A DNA stretch of 64,000 bases from Pseudobacter ginsenosidimutans (GCF_007970185.1 NZ_CP042431.1:558001-622000); one strand, 5' to 3'; shown: positions 7,582 to 16,670, counted from the stretch's first letter. Numbers and translations: made by a program. Notes: a model not told the origin generated them from the letters alone.

Positions 7582-7962
7582 TTAATGATATCCGGATATC
7601 TTCAACTGCATCACCGTTGCAATCGACACTGCCCGCTGCTCCGCCAGTTCGGCTTTATCGCCTTCAAACAATTCTCGGACAGTTTCCACAAACAACTTCT
7701 TCCATCTTTCAAAATGCACAGGCTGCAACGGAATGCGTGCATTCAGCCGTTTGTGAACGAACATGGGATTACCTTCGTATTCATTTCTGTTCAGCAGGAT
7801 ATCACCCCAGAATTTATACATGGTGGGAAGATGCTCGTCCCAGTGATCGCCAATCACTTCATTGAAGATCGGCCCGATCAGATCATCTTTCCGGGCCTTT
7901 GCATAGAAGGAATCTACCAGCAATACGATGGAGTTATGATCAGTAATTTCTTGCTTTGTCAT
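7582..7962 (-). CDS. Group III truncated haemoglobin
   Basis: A 126-residue 2-on-2 globin. Visible features are FYAKARKDDLIGPIF with the B10-type Tyr at about residue 19, MYKFWGDILL, and the proximal-His region PMFVHKRLNARIPLQPVHFERWKKLF typical of group III truncated globins. These haem proteins bind O2, NO or similar ligands in the cytoplasm; the physiological role of group III members is poorly known. ATG 7962 is preferred over the longer frame reaching 8070, whose extra 36 residues overlap the upstream gene and lack globin similarity. It starts ten bases after the ClC channel stop, so the two genes form an operon. Confidence 0.9.
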   Translation of the reverse strand: MTKQEITDHNSIVLLVDSFYAKARKDDLIGPIFNEVIGDHWDEHLPTMYKFWGDILLNRNEYEGNPMFVHKRLNARIPLQPVHFERWKKLFVETVRELFEGDKAELAEQRAVSIATVMQLKISGYH

Positions 7963-7972
7963 TTTACTAACG

Positions 7973-9394
7973 TTAATGATTATCCGGTTTATTGGTGCTG
8001 GTTGCTGATGAAGGGTTTGCTGGTGGTGTTTCAGGCTGTGGCTGCAATGCTGGTTCCAGTCCTGCTTCATGGATGAAGCGATGCTTCAGATGATCGTAGA
8101 ATGAACGTTTGTCAACCAGCATCGAAACCAGGTAAGCTACCATTCCGGCCAGCATCAGGTGAAAGATCACGTTGTGGCGATCCGTCATTTCCAGCACCAG
8201 GATAGCTGATGTGAATGGCGTTCTGGTAACTCCTGTCAGGAAGGCTACCATGCCTGCCAGTATCAGGATATTGGCATCGGCAGGAGTACAATGCAACCAT
8301 CCGCTCAATACAGAACCCACGCTGGCGCCTGCTGCGAGCGCCGGAGCAAACACGCCACCCGCACCGCCTGTGGTGAAACTCAGCAGGGATCCCAACATGC
8401 GGAGGAAGGGCACATACCATTCCACGTGCTTGTTGTTGGTGAAAAGGGTTTGCGTCATGATCTCCTTACCCGATCCTACCATGGAGCTGCCCCAGACAAA
8501 ACTAATCAGGGCTATCGCCAATGCACAAGCGATAATGTAAATGATTTTTTTGGTGACCTTCCATCGTCCCACGATATTCATCACTCTCAGTATCACACGA
8601 CACAGCGCGCTGCCGCCCAAACCTGCTATCAGCGCCGTGAGCAAAACTCCGGCAAAAATCCAACCCGACAAATGACTTACGTCAGGATATCCTAGATAGA
8701 GGTAAGGTCCCAGCAATGCCTGGGCAGTTAAGCCAGCCAGGATCACGCCAGTGAAAAGGGCTGTTCTGAAATAGCTGATATGCGTACGGGTGAGCTCTTC
8801 CACCGCGAATACCAGTCCACCGAGTGGTGTATTGAAAGCCGCGGCCAGTCCGGCTGCGGCGCCGGTCATGATCATATTCCTCCTGGAGATCTTTGGCCAC
8901 CAGGCTGGCAGCCATTGGTTGATGGTCCTGAAAATGGAACCTGCTATCTGAATGGTAGGCCCTTCCCTTCCTACCACACCGCCACCAAATGCCATCACCA
9001 GGCTGCTGACGATCTTCACCCAGATCACTTTCAGGTTGAGGAGCCTGTTGATCTTCTTTTCATCCTTTGGTGTACTGAGTTCGATGGCTGCAATTACCTG
9101 CGGAATACCGCTGCCTCTCGCGAAAGGCGCATACTTTTTCACCAGCCACCAGGCAAAAAGGAAACAGACAGGAGTGGCAATGAAAAGGCTCCAGCTTGCT
9201 TTGTGCATCATCCATTCAGCGCCTTTCTCTGCGTAGGAGAACATGATCGCGTAAGCTACAGCTACCAGTCCCGTGAGCAAACTCCCGATCCAGAAAGGGA
9301 TCGCCTGGAGCACGTTTTGCTTCATCCTTTCATTCCTGATTCTGTCGAACATCCGTTTAAGCCGCCGGCGAATACCGGTCAGAAGTCTCACCAT
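7973..9394 (-). CDS. ClC-family voltage-gated chloride channel or antiporter
   Basis: Inner-membrane ClC protein of 473 residues with many hydrophobic helices. The three anion-selectivity signatures are present in order: GSGIP (in FARGSGIPQVIAA), GREGPTIQIAG with the gating Glu, and GGVFAPALAAGASVG. There are no C-terminal CBS domains, as in many bacterial ClCs. Whether it is a Cl-/H+ exchanger or a channel cannot be told by eye. ATG 9394 is chosen; the frame is open to 9445 but that would leave almost no room for the divergent rpiA promoter. It is co-directional with the truncated haemoglobin gene, ten bases downstream. Confidence 0.93.
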   Translation of the reverse strand: MVRLLTGIRRRLKRMFDRIRNERMKQNVLQAIPFWIGSLLTGLVAVAYAIMFSYAEKGAEWMMHKASWSLFIATPVCFLFAWWLVKKYAPFARGSGIPQVIAAIELSTPKDEKKINRLLNLKVIWVKIVSSLVMAFGGGVVGREGPTIQIAGSIFRTINQWLPAWWPKISRRNMIMTGAAAGLAAAFNTPLGGLVFAVEELTRTHISYFRTALFTGVILAGLTAQALLGPYLYLGYPDVSHLSGWIFAGVLLTALIAGLGGSALCRVILRVMNIVGRWKVTKKIIYIIACALAIALISFVWGSSMVGSGKEIMTQTLFTNNKHVEWYVPFLRMLGSLLSFTTGGAGGVFAPALAAGASVGSVLSGWLHCTPADANILILAGMVAFLTGVTRTPFTSAILVLEMTDRHNVIFHLMLAGMVAYLVSMLVDKRSFYDHLKHRFIHEAGLEPALQPQPETPPANPSSATSTNKPDNH

Positions 9395-9471
9395 AGTCAC
9401 AGATTTTGGATCGGAGAAAGGCCGGCAAGGTACGCAATCCTGCATAACTGAATATCCGCTAACTTTATGCT

Positions 9472-10164
9472 ATGCTCACAAACGCTGCAATCAAAGAACT
9501 GGTAGGCACACAGGCCGCCGAGCTGGTGCAATCAGGAATGACCATCGGTATCGGCACCGGCACCACCATGGAATGGATGATCAGAGCGCTGGGAAAGAAA
9601 GTCAACAGTGGCCTCGAGATCCGCGCCGTGTCTACCTCACAGGCGAGCAATGAGCTGGCTGCACAATTCAATATTCCGCTCATCGAACTCAATGATGCCG
9701 CAAAGATCCAGCTCGCCATCGATGGAGCTGATGAGATCGATCCGCAACTGCAACTCATCAAAGGCGGGGGTGGCGCCCTCTTCCAGGAAAAAATGGTAGC
9801 CGCAGCAGCTGAAGAATTTGTAGTGATTGCCGATGACACCAAACTGGTGGATCAGCTTGGCGCATACCCCTTACCGGTAGAAGTGATGATCTTCAACTGG
9901 AAACAGGTGGATAAACAACTGGCAAAGCTGATCGGTAAACCACAGCAGTTGAGATTGAAAAAAGATGGATCCCCTTTCATGACAGACCATGGTAATTATA
10001 TTATCGATATCTCCTTTGGTGTGATTGAAAACCCCGATGCACTCAACCAGGCATTGCACGATATTCCCGGCGTAATAGAAACCGGACTCTTCCTCGGCAT
10101 GGCCGGAAAAGCGCTGATCGGGTACCCCGATGGACAAACAGAATGGATCGAAAGAGCCGGCTGA
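9472..10164 (+). CDS. rpiA: Ribose-5-phosphate isomerase A
   Basis: Interconverts ribose 5-phosphate and ribulose 5-phosphate in the pentose phosphate pathway. The 230-residue protein has GIGTGTTMEWMI (about residues 24-35), the active-site IDGADEID (about 83-90) and KGGGGALFQEKMVA (about 96-109), all diagnostic. The ATG follows a weak -7-like box, TAACTTTA (9460-9467), by only four bases. It diverges from the ClC gene. The MocR-type regulator downstream has its own promoter. Confidence 0.96.
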   Translation: MLTNAAIKELVGTQAAELVQSGMTIGIGTGTTMEWMIRALGKKVNSGLEIRAVSTSQASNELAAQFNIPLIELNDAAKIQLAIDGADEIDPQLQLIKGGGGALFQEKMVAAAAEEFVVIADDTKLVDQLGAYPLPVEVMIFNWKQVDKQLAKLIGKPQQLRLKKDGSPFMTDHGNYIIDISFGVIENPDALNQALHDIPGVIETGLFLGMAGKALIGYPDGQTEWIERAG

Positions 10165-10198
10165 GCCCGGCCAGCCTGCATTCTGTCGCAAACTCCCC

Positions 10199-10229
10199 TT
10201 GCTGAATAGTTCCCATTTTGTTAATTTTG
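10199..10229 (+). promoter_or_regulatory. Promoter of the MocR-type regulator
   Basis: TTG at 10199-10201 and TAATTTTG at 10222-10229 (exact TAnnTTTG) are separated by 20 bases, the usual Bacteroidota -33/-7 spacing. This predicts a start about 12 bases before the ATG at 10248. Confidence 0.55.
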
Positions 10230-10247
10230 ACTATATCAGATTTAGTT

Positions 10248-11687
10248 ATGAAGTCAAAATTCCCGGGAGAAGACCACCTCTACCTGCAGGTTGCAGAAGG
10301 GGTTGAAAAGATGATCGGAGATGATATACTCCGCATTGGCGACAAACTTCCTTCAGTGCGTGTGCTCAGCAAGGAACATGGGATCAGTATGGGCACTGCC
10401 TTTCAGGCTTACTATCACCTGGAAGGTAAAGGCCTGATCGAAAGCCGGCCAAAATCCGGATACTATGTCCGCTTCAATCCCCGTCGCTTCGCTGATCTTC
10501 CCAAGAAGATGGACCCCGTTGTGACGCCCGTTGAGAAAGTGACCAACCAGGACATGATCATGCAGATGATCAAGACCATGACAGCGGAAGACATCATGAA
10601 CTTTGCACTGGCATCGCCTTCCGTAAATCTTCTTCCCGCCGCACGTCTCAGCAAGAGCGTTGTGCACGCACTCCGCAATGATCCCCACCAATGTCTTCAA
10701 TACGAACACGCACAGGGCAATCCCGAATTGCGCAAGCAGATCGCCAGGCTCAGTTTCAACTGGGGAGGAAAGGTGAAGCCCGATGAAGTGATCATTACTT
10801 CAGGCTGCATGGAGGCAGTGGTGATGGCATTGCGATCGGTTACACATGCGGGTGATACCATTGCGGTTGAGTGTCCCAGTTATTTCGGCATCTACCAGGT
10901 GATAGAAAGCCTGGGACTAAAACTGATCGAGATCCCGGCAGACCCCGTTACCGGCATCGACCTGGATGGGCTGGAGCGCGCCATCGGCAAACATTCCATC
11001 GCAGCCTGCCTGCTGGTGCCCAATTTCAGTAACCCTTCCGGCAGTTGCATGCCCGATGAACATAAACAGAGACTGGTGCAGATGCTCACCAAACACCAGG
11101 TGCCCCTGATAGAAGATGATATTTACGGAGAAATGTATTTTGGCAGGCAGCGGCCACGCACCTGCAAGTACTTCGACAAGGAAGGGATCGTACTCTATTG
11201 TTCTTCTCTGTCCAAATCACTGGCCCCCGGCTACAGGATCGGATGGATACTGCCCGGCAGGTATATGGACAAGGTGAGCTCCATCAAAATGATGCACAGC
11301 ATCAGTTGCGCCACTATAACGCAACAGGCCCTGGCCCATTTCCTGGGGATCGGACGTTATGAATATCACCTGAAGAATCTGCGAAAGGCATTACATACCC
11401 AGTGCCTGCGTTATACACAGGCCATCATGCAATATTTCCCGGAAGAAACCCGGATCTCCCGCCCGCAGGGAGGTTTTGTACTTTGGGTGGAGCTCAGCAA
11501 ACATATCAACACTTATGAATTGTGGCTCGAAGCGATGAAACATCAGATCTCCATTGCACCCGGAAGTATCTTTTCCAACAGCGCCAATTACTCGCACTAC
11601 ATGCGGATCGGTTATGGCAAGCCATGGGACGACAAGGTAGACAAGGGATTGAAAACCCTGGGCAACCTGGTCAGGAAAATGAGCTGA
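10248..11687 (+). CDS. GntR/MocR-type regulator with aminotransferase-like domain
   Basis: A 479-residue protein with an N-terminal winged-helix GntR domain (about residues 8-85; LPSVRVLSKEHGISMGTAFQ is the HTH, and KSGYYV ends the wing). A fold-type I PLP aminotransferase-like domain follows. Its cofactor blocks are visible: ITSGCMEAVVMAL, NFSNPSG, EDDIYGEMYF, and SSLSKSLAPGYRIGWI with the PLP Lys. MocR proteins such as PdxR and GabR sense PLP or amino-acid adducts and regulate nearby genes, often divergent ones. Here no divergent target exists, so its regulon is unclear. ATG 10248 is preferred to a non-ATG start at 10218, which lies within the promoter. Confidence 0.9.
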   Translation: MKSKFPGEDHLYLQVAEGVEKMIGDDILRIGDKLPSVRVLSKEHGISMGTAFQAYYHLEGKGLIESRPKSGYYVRFNPRRFADLPKKMDPVVTPVEKVTNQDMIMQMIKTMTAEDIMNFALASPSVNLLPAARLSKSVVHALRNDPHQCLQYEHAQGNPELRKQIARLSFNWGGKVKPDEVIITSGCMEAVVMALRSVTHAGDTIAVECPSYFGIYQVIESLGLKLIEIPADPVTGIDLDGLERAIGKHSIAACLLVPNFSNPSGSCMPDEHKQRLVQMLTKHQVPLIEDDIYGEMYFGRQRPRTCKYFDKEGIVLYCSSLSKSLAPGYRIGWILPGRYMDKVSSIKMMHSISCATITQQALAHFLGIGRYEYHLKNLRKALHTQCLRYTQAIMQYFPEETRISRPQGGFVLWVELSKHINTYELWLEAMKHQISIAPGSIFSNSANYSHYMRIGYGKPWDDKVDKGLKTLGNLVRKMS

Positions 11688-11731
11688 AGCGGGATCAATA
11701 AATTATACGGAAGGGTTGGGAAGAGAAATGA

Positions 11732-12013
11732 CTATTCGAAGTCGTACTTCAGAAGATCGGCCGGATGGAGATTCAATCCTTTGGCCAGTTCATAGATCGT
11801 AGAGATCTGAACATTGAAACGTCCATGCTCCATCTTGGAAATATTGCTGTCGTCCAGGTCACAGTTCTGCGCCACCTCGCGCAGGCTAAGCCCTTTATCT
11901 TGCCGGATCTTCTGCAGATGCGCACCAAACTGTTGCTTCAGCTTAGTGTAATCCTTCTTGGTTTTTGTTTTCTTTTTCATAGGCTTGATTGAACTACTTT
12001 GATCGTTTAGCAT
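11732..12013 (-). CDS. XRE-family helix-turn-helix regulator
   Basis: A 93-residue protein: a Lys-rich N-terminus (KPMKKKTKTKKDYTK) and then a single Cro/C1-type HTH at about residues 26-90 (FGAHLQKIRQDKGLSLREVAQNCDLDDSNISKMEHGR and the following helices), ending in LLKYDFE. There is no sensor domain. The frame allows a TTG at 12019, but the ATG at 12013 is more likely. It diverges from the sigma-like gene, with about 210 bases between them. Targets unknown. Confidence 0.85.
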   Translation of the reverse strand: MLNDQSSSIKPMKKKTKTKKDYTKLKQQFGAHLQKIRQDKGLSLREVAQNCDLDDSNISKMEHGRFNVQISTIYELAKGLNLHPADLLKYDFE

Positions 12014-12080
12014 AGACAAGGTGAATGTTTTTTGAAAAATATTTGCGGTAATAAATAACCGTAATCTAAAATTTTATTTA

Positions 12081-12088
12081 TATATTTG
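12081..12088 (+). promoter_or_regulatory. -7 box ahead of the sigma-like gene
   Basis: TATATTTG is an exact TAnnTTTG and predicts a start near 12095. The region is AT-rich, and no -33 partner was clear. Confidence 0.4.
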
Positions 12089-12226
12089 TTCTGATTTCAC
12101 GACTTCCACTTTCCCACATCACAAGGTACAAGGCATCTTTCCTGTTACGATGTAATGTTTATTGACATTGCGGCTTCGTATGCGCAATACTGTCAACCGG
12201 ATTTATTTCACCACAATTTTCCCATA

Positions 12227-12688
12227 ATGGATCAAATCCCTGCCTGGACGGGCTTTCCGTTCCTGCCGGACCCTGCTTTGCTGTTCCGGCGATTCAGGGA
12301 GGGTGATCAGAGAATTTTGAGCATGTTGTTCTATCATTTTTTTCCGCCGCTCTGCTTTTTCGCAAACAGGCTCCTGCACAACGAGGACGCGGCAAAACAG
12401 ATCGCTGAAAAATGCCTCCAACAGTTATGGGGTGAACGCTCAGGGGTGAAAGATTGGGAGGCCATCAAAATTTTTCTGTACATAAATACGTACCGGCGCT
12501 GCACTCAGTTTATCAAAACCCAACAAAAAATTTCAGATACCATGGAAACACCCGGAAACGGTCCGGATATTTCAGAAGAAAAAGTTTTAGCCATGATCGT
12601 TCATGCAGAAATACTGAATAGTCTTGAAGACATAGCAGACGCTCCGGAATGGCTTTCCGGCGGGCTTTCATCCCTGTCTGCAGAATGA
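12227..12688 (+). CDS. Sigma-70 region 2-like protein lacking region 4
   Basis: A 153-residue protein from ATG 12227; an in-frame ATG at 12155 would add 24 residues. Residues about 15-100 read like region 2 of Bacteroidota ECF sigma factors: ALLFRRFREGDQRILSMLFYHFFPPLCFFANRLL, then NEDAAKQIAEKCLQQLW and IKIFLYINTYRRCTQFI. These align by eye with the GDexAFxxLfxxyyxxLxxyA, AEEivQdvFlkLW and yLyxiarNrxldxlR blocks. A sequence resembling the usual linker follows (AEILNSLEDIADAPE), but the protein ends there, and no region 4 HTH is found in any frame before the next gene. It may be a decayed sigma factor or a repurposed core-binding protein. Confidence 0.6.
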   Translation: MDQIPAWTGFPFLPDPALLFRRFREGDQRILSMLFYHFFPPLCFFANRLLHNEDAAKQIAEKCLQQLWGERSGVKDWEAIKIFLYINTYRRCTQFIKTQQKISDTMETPGNGPDISEEKVLAMIVHAEILNSLEDIADAPEWLSGGLSSLSAE

Positions 12689-12731
12689 TCACCCTGCATC
12701 ACCAATATCGAAACAAATGATTCCGTTCCAT

Positions 12732-13010
12732 ATGCATGAAAAAACAAAAGACCCGAATCAGGCCATAAAAAATTTCTGTACCAGCTATCATCGCCATGAA
12801 GTAAAGCAAATGCTCTGGGAATGGCTCGTAACGGCCATTTCACGCAACCATAGCATCTATGATGATGGAAAGGAAAGAAGCAGTTTATTCCTGCTCTATG
12901 AAAACATTATGTTACTGGTAGACGCTGCGTATACAGTACACCAACAAACACCAGCGCCCAACCCTACTGCTCCTGCTAAAAATAAAAAGCCCGGGACCGG
13001 TAAGTCCTGA
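12732..13010 (+). CDS. Small hypothetical protein
   Basis: A 92-residue product from ATG 12732 (MHEKTKDPNQAIKNF...). The body looks helical and soluble (VKQMLWEWLVTAISRNHSIYDD, then SSLFLLYENIMLLVDAAYTVHQQ), followed by a Pro/Ala/Lys-rich tail. It is not recognised. Its position 43 bases after the sigma-like gene, on the same strand and ahead of a terminator, suggests the two are co-transcribed. An in-frame ATG at 12717 is also possible. Confidence 0.6.
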   Translation: MHEKTKDPNQAIKNFCTSYHRHEVKQMLWEWLVTAISRNHSIYDDGKERSSLFLLYENIMLLVDAAYTVHQQTPAPNPTAPAKNKKPGTGKS

Positions 13011-13069
13011 GCTCAATGCTTTCATTAAGGATAAGGTTTAATGTCAGTTAAGTACCTCTGGTTGGTACG

Positions 13070-13100
13070 TTCCCTGTATTCCTGCAGGGAATATTTTTTT
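13070..13100 (+). terminator. Intrinsic terminator of the sigma-like / small-protein unit
   Basis: TTCCCTG (13070-13076) and CAGGGAA (13085-13091) form a 7-bp stem with an 8-base loop, followed by TATTTTTTT. Confidence 0.7.
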
Positions 13101-13116
13101 ACTGAACATTGCCATC

Positions 13117-15939
13117 TTACCCAATTCCCAAACGCTGTCCTTTCTGACCACCGCCTTTGCGACCGCCGAACTGGTTGAAGCCATACATGAAGCTGACCAT
13201 AAAATATCTTCTGAGGATCTGCGTATAGCTGTCAACGATATAGTTGTCGTTCACAGTACGGTCAACATTGCTGTTCTGATTCAGGATATCCACAACGGAT
13301 ACTTTCAGTTCTCCATTCTTCTTTTTGAAAAAAGTCCAGGCCAGGGATGCATCCCAGAGTGGGATCGATTGGTTGAAGCCATCGCTTCTTCCCGAGTTGA
13401 TGGAATAATCGAAATTGGTTTCCAGCCTGAGGTCCTTGAAGAAATTGCAACTGAAGTCCACGCTGTAATTCTGATTGAAGTACCTGTTGCGGGTAGCCTG
13501 CTGCACATTGAAACTGGCATCGTTATATGTAAACCTGCCTGAAGTGCCCAGATCGAAAAGATCGTTCCAGTAATTCAGGGTCAGGCTCTGGGAGGCTGAG
13601 CGGTTATTGTTGAAATTGATGTCGCCATTCAAAAGATTCACATCCCTCGTATAGCTCAGGCGAGAATTGGACTGCAGGCTGAGCGGACTGCTCTTTCCAC
13701 TCACAGTTTTCTTCAAAGGGATGGAAAAGTTGGCGCCCAGGTTAGCCTGGTAACCACCATTGATATTCTCCGGGCGGCTCAACTGCTTGCCGCCTTCCAG
13801 CAATCGGATGCTGTTCACGATCTTGTTGCGGGTGAAACCAGCCGATGCATCGATACTGTAATACATGAAATTGTTAGGATTCATCCTGTTGAAGCTAAGG
13901 TTCAGATCATGACTGAATTCCTGCTTCAGGTTGGGATTACCTTCACGGATATAGAGCAGGTTGCTTTCATCACGCACATCCTGCAGCTGCGAAATATTGG
14001 GTGTTCTTGTATTGCCCCTGTAACCGAAACGCAGTGAGCTCTGACGATCGATCTGATAATTATAGCTGGCATTGGGCGCCAGGTTTACGAACTTCTGTAC
14101 CATGAGGCTGTCTTTTCCAAACAATTCCCGGTGACTCATATTCTCCAGGGTGGTGAATTGAATGGTGCCGCCTATCTGCAAATCGCCTTTGGCCAGCGTA
14201 TAACGCAGGTTGGTACCAAATTTATGATGCTGGTTATTGTTCTCGAAATAGTTGGTCTGGCTCTTGTTCACACTGTCGTAGTCTTTGGAAATATTCCTGT
14301 ACTCCATTACATCCACATCACTGGTATTATGCTCATTGGTATAAGCATAGTTAATTTCCCAGGTGAGCTTTTCAGTAAGCGCTTCCGTGATAGAAGTATT
14401 CAAAGTGTTGTTGAAGTTACGGGTGGTATTGAAGTTCCGCTGACGCTGATGAGTAATCGAAGCAGTATCTCCATTTGGTTTCAGGAAGTAGTAAGGCGTT
14501 TCATTGGCGCCGTTCATGTCTGAATTGTTCATGGAAGATTGCCATCCGATGCTGAGTGTTCTCCCCTTCTTCCTGAAGCGATGACGGAAAGTGACATTGT
14601 TATTGAAGTTCAGTCCATCCGAATTGGACTCACGGGCACTCCTCCGAAAGATGGCATCATAAGCCTCCAACTTGGTTACAGACCTGGTGCGGGATGAGTC
14701 CATGCTATTGGTTCCGGAACTGCGAATACCCACGGAAGACGACATATTGATACTGCTCATGCTATCGATCTTCCAGTCGAGCCGCAGGCTCAGGTTATGA
14801 TTGAGATTATCCGAACTTGAATTGGAGGCAGAATTCTCCACGGAGGAGCTGTCATTGGCGAAGAAAGACTGCTGCTGACGCTGGCTGTTTGTCTTCGATT
14901 GAGAACCATTCACTGCATAGCTTCCCTGGAGCGAGAGTTTCTTTCCCCATTCATTGGAGAAGTTCACACCGGCGCCGAAGATATCGGTATTACCGGCTCC
15001 ACCCCTTCCACCTCCGCGTCCGCCGCTGATGGCCATACCACCTCTGCCACCACCACGGCCGCCACCGCCGCCCATGCCCATATTCATCATGCCCCCCATT
15101 CCCATACGGTTGGTATTGGACGCGTTGCCCACCACAGACACACGGAAATCATTATTGAACCTGTTAAGGAAGAAACTCCCTTCATACAGCCCTTCATTAC
15201 CCAGTCCTGCAGCAGCTCTTCCGAAAGTACCTTTGCGCCTGTCTTTTTTCAGTTTGATATTGATGGTACGCTGGCGGCTTCCATCATCGATCTTATTGAA
15301 TTTGGCCTGCTCACTCATATCATCGTACAGTTGTACACTTTCCACCATATCAGCAGTGAGGTTGCGCGTAGCCATTTTTGGATCGTTACCAAAGAATTCC
15401 TTTCCATCTACATAGATCTTGGGAATGTCTTTTCCCTGTGCAGTTACATTGCCATCACGGTCCACTTCCATTCCGGGAATTCGTTTCAACAGGTCTTCCA
15501 CTGTGGCGTTGGGTCTTGTTTTGATAGCGCTGGCACGGAACTCTGTAGTATCGCCTTTGATCTGGATAGGCGGCACGCGCACAACTACTGCTGCCAGCAT
15601 GGATGTATCTGTTTCCATGAAAAGATCGCCGAGATCGAGGGATGCTTTGTCTGCGGAGAATCGGATGGGCTTGTATAGATCCTTGTACCCGGTGAATGTG
15701 AGATTGAGCAGGTAAACGCCTGCGGGAATATTTTTTATTTCGAATAAGCCTTCCTTGTCGCTGACGGTGAACCCGATCATACTGGAATCGATGGAGTTCA
15801 GGAGTGTGGCCGTTGTAGAGGGCAATACCAGTTTATTCTGTTTATCGAGCACTTTACCTTTGAGGGAGCCCACAGGTTTCTGTGCATAGAGGGTGGATCC
15901 AATACAACAAGCAATCAGGAGCAGTACAATTCGGGTCAT
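13117..15939 (-). CDS. TonB-receptor-like outer-membrane beta-barrel protein
   Basis: A 940-residue protein. A signal peptide (about residues 1-19, ending LYAQ) precedes a CarboxypepD_reg-like domain (about 24-100: GSLKGKVLDKQNKLVLPSTTATLLN... and IPAGVYLLNLTFTGY). A plug-like region follows (about 115-235; ATVEDLLKRIPGMEVDRDG, IYVDGKEFFGNDP, VESVQLYDDMSEQAKFN), then a long barrel ending in VSFMYGFNQFGG. This is the OMP_b-brl_3 type common in Bacteroidota; there is no SusD partner. Odd feature: a Gly/Met/Arg-rich stretch at about residues 270-315 (GMGGMMNMGMGGGGG and several RGG repeats) early in the barrel. The substrate is unknown and it appears monocistronic. Confidence 0.85.
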   Translation of the reverse strand: MTRIVLLLIACCIGSTLYAQKPVGSLKGKVLDKQNKLVLPSTTATLLNSIDSSMIGFTVSDKEGLFEIKNIPAGVYLLNLTFTGYKDLYKPIRFSADKASLDLGDLFMETDTSMLAAVVVRVPPIQIKGDTTEFRASAIKTRPNATVEDLLKRIPGMEVDRDGNVTAQGKDIPKIYVDGKEFFGNDPKMATRNLTADMVESVQLYDDMSEQAKFNKIDDGSRQRTINIKLKKDRRKGTFGRAAAGLGNEGLYEGSFFLNRFNNDFRVSVVGNASNTNRMGMGGMMNMGMGGGGGRGGGRGGMAISGGRGGGRGGAGNTDIFGAGVNFSNEWGKKLSLQGSYAVNGSQSKTNSQRQQQSFFANDSSSVENSASNSSSDNLNHNLSLRLDWKIDSMSSINMSSSVGIRSSGTNSMDSSRTRSVTKLEAYDAIFRRSARESNSDGLNFNNNVTFRHRFRKKGRTLSIGWQSSMNNSDMNGANETPYYFLKPNGDTASITHQRQRNFNTTRNFNNTLNTSITEALTEKLTWEINYAYTNEHNTSDVDVMEYRNISKDYDSVNKSQTNYFENNNQHHKFGTNLRYTLAKGDLQIGGTIQFTTLENMSHRELFGKDSLMVQKFVNLAPNASYNYQIDRQSSLRFGYRGNTRTPNISQLQDVRDESNLLYIREGNPNLKQEFSHDLNLSFNRMNPNNFMYYSIDASAGFTRNKIVNSIRLLEGGKQLSRPENINGGYQANLGANFSIPLKKTVSGKSSPLSLQSNSRLSYTRDVNLLNGDINFNNNRSASQSLTLNYWNDLFDLGTSGRFTYNDASFNVQQATRNRYFNQNYSVDFSCNFFKDLRLETNFDYSINSGRSDGFNQSIPLWDASLAWTFFKKKNGELKVSVVDILNQNSNVDRTVNDNYIVDSYTQILRRYFMVSFMYGFNQFGGRKGGGQKGQRLGIG

Positions 15940-16087
15940 GGCTACGGGATAATTGTTTTGGTTTGTTTGGGATAACGGGCTTTTGACGGCATCCCTTCCG
16001 GAAAACCAGCAATAAAAAAGCGAATTTAGAAATCTATAACAATTAAGCTGACAATGATGCTGTTAAAGTTGAATGAATTCTTATGCG

Positions 16088-16132
16088 AAAAGCGGCGTTG
16101 ACCGGCCATTTCAGCCTTTCAACGCCGCTTTT
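16088..16132. terminator. Strong hairpin, bidirectional terminator-like
   Basis: A 14-bp perfect stem, AAAAGCGGCGTTGA (16088-16101) with its complement (16119-16132), around a 17-base loop. It lies 51 bases beyond the stop of the DUF4440-like gene, so it probably terminates that gene on the minus strand (T4 tail), and may act both ways. Confidence 0.65.
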
Positions 16133-16183
16133 ACTTATCCTGAAACCGGGGTTTCCGGCCATACTAACGCAAATGAATAATCG

Positions 16184-16630
16184 CTATAATTTTGGTGCTG
16201 CCTGCTTCACTGCCTGCCGTGCCAGCATCACCCATTTTCCCCTTTGTTTTTGCCAAACGGTAAGAATCGATAGACTAACGGTTCCAGGCTGCCCATTATC
16301 GTTGGTAGTGGCATCGAGTTTATGGCGAACGATGGCCGTTTCGCCACTCACCGTGATGGTCTGATTGCTGAGGTTGATGGTCACAAAGTCAGACTTGCCG
16401 CTGGTTAGCGTGGTCACAAAAGTTTTCTTGTCCTCCACATTTCCACTTGAATGTCCATAACTCAATTGATCGGCCGCGATGGCTTCTAGCGCCTGCTTAT
16501 CTCCATCGATCATTGCCTTGCGGAGTGTTTCCACGGCAGCCGCCACTGCTTTTTCTTCTTTTGATTGAGCCATGATCACATTTACAAAAATGGTGAGGAT
16601 GAATAAGAATGCGATGAATTTCTTGTACAT
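16184..16630 (-). CDS. Secreted NTF2-like (DUF4440/SnoaL-type) protein
   Basis: A 148-residue protein with a signal peptide (MYKKFIAFLFILTIFVNVIMAQ) and one cone-shaped NTF2-like domain: an N-terminal helix (EEKAVAAAVETLRKAMIDGDKQALEAIAAD), LSYGHSSGNVEDKKTFVTTL, and beta strands ending in LTVWQKQRGKWVMLARQAVKQ. The DUF4440 pattern is clear, but the family has varied or no enzymatic roles and no catalytic residue can be assigned. It is probably periplasmic and stands alone downstream of the metal-efflux operon on the same strand. Confidence 0.85.
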   Translation of the reverse strand: MYKKFIAFLFILTIFVNVIMAQSKEEKAVAAAVETLRKAMIDGDKQALEAIAADQLSYGHSSGNVEDKKTFVTTLTSGKSDFVTINLSNQTITVSGETAIVRHKLDATTNDNGQPGTVSLSILTVWQKQRGKWVMLARQAVKQAAPKL

Positions 16631-16670
16631 ATTGTTGTCGATTCCGGGTGAACGATACTTCTAAAATACA

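Noticed and set aside
7555-8076. 173-codon plus-strand frame opposite the truncated haemoglobin gene
   Set aside because: It is antisense to a clear globin and has no domain likeness.
14899-15678. 259-codon plus-strand frame within the outer-membrane receptor
   Set aside because: It is a shadow of the receptor gene, and its His/Thr/Ala-rich stretch mirrors the Gly-rich codons.
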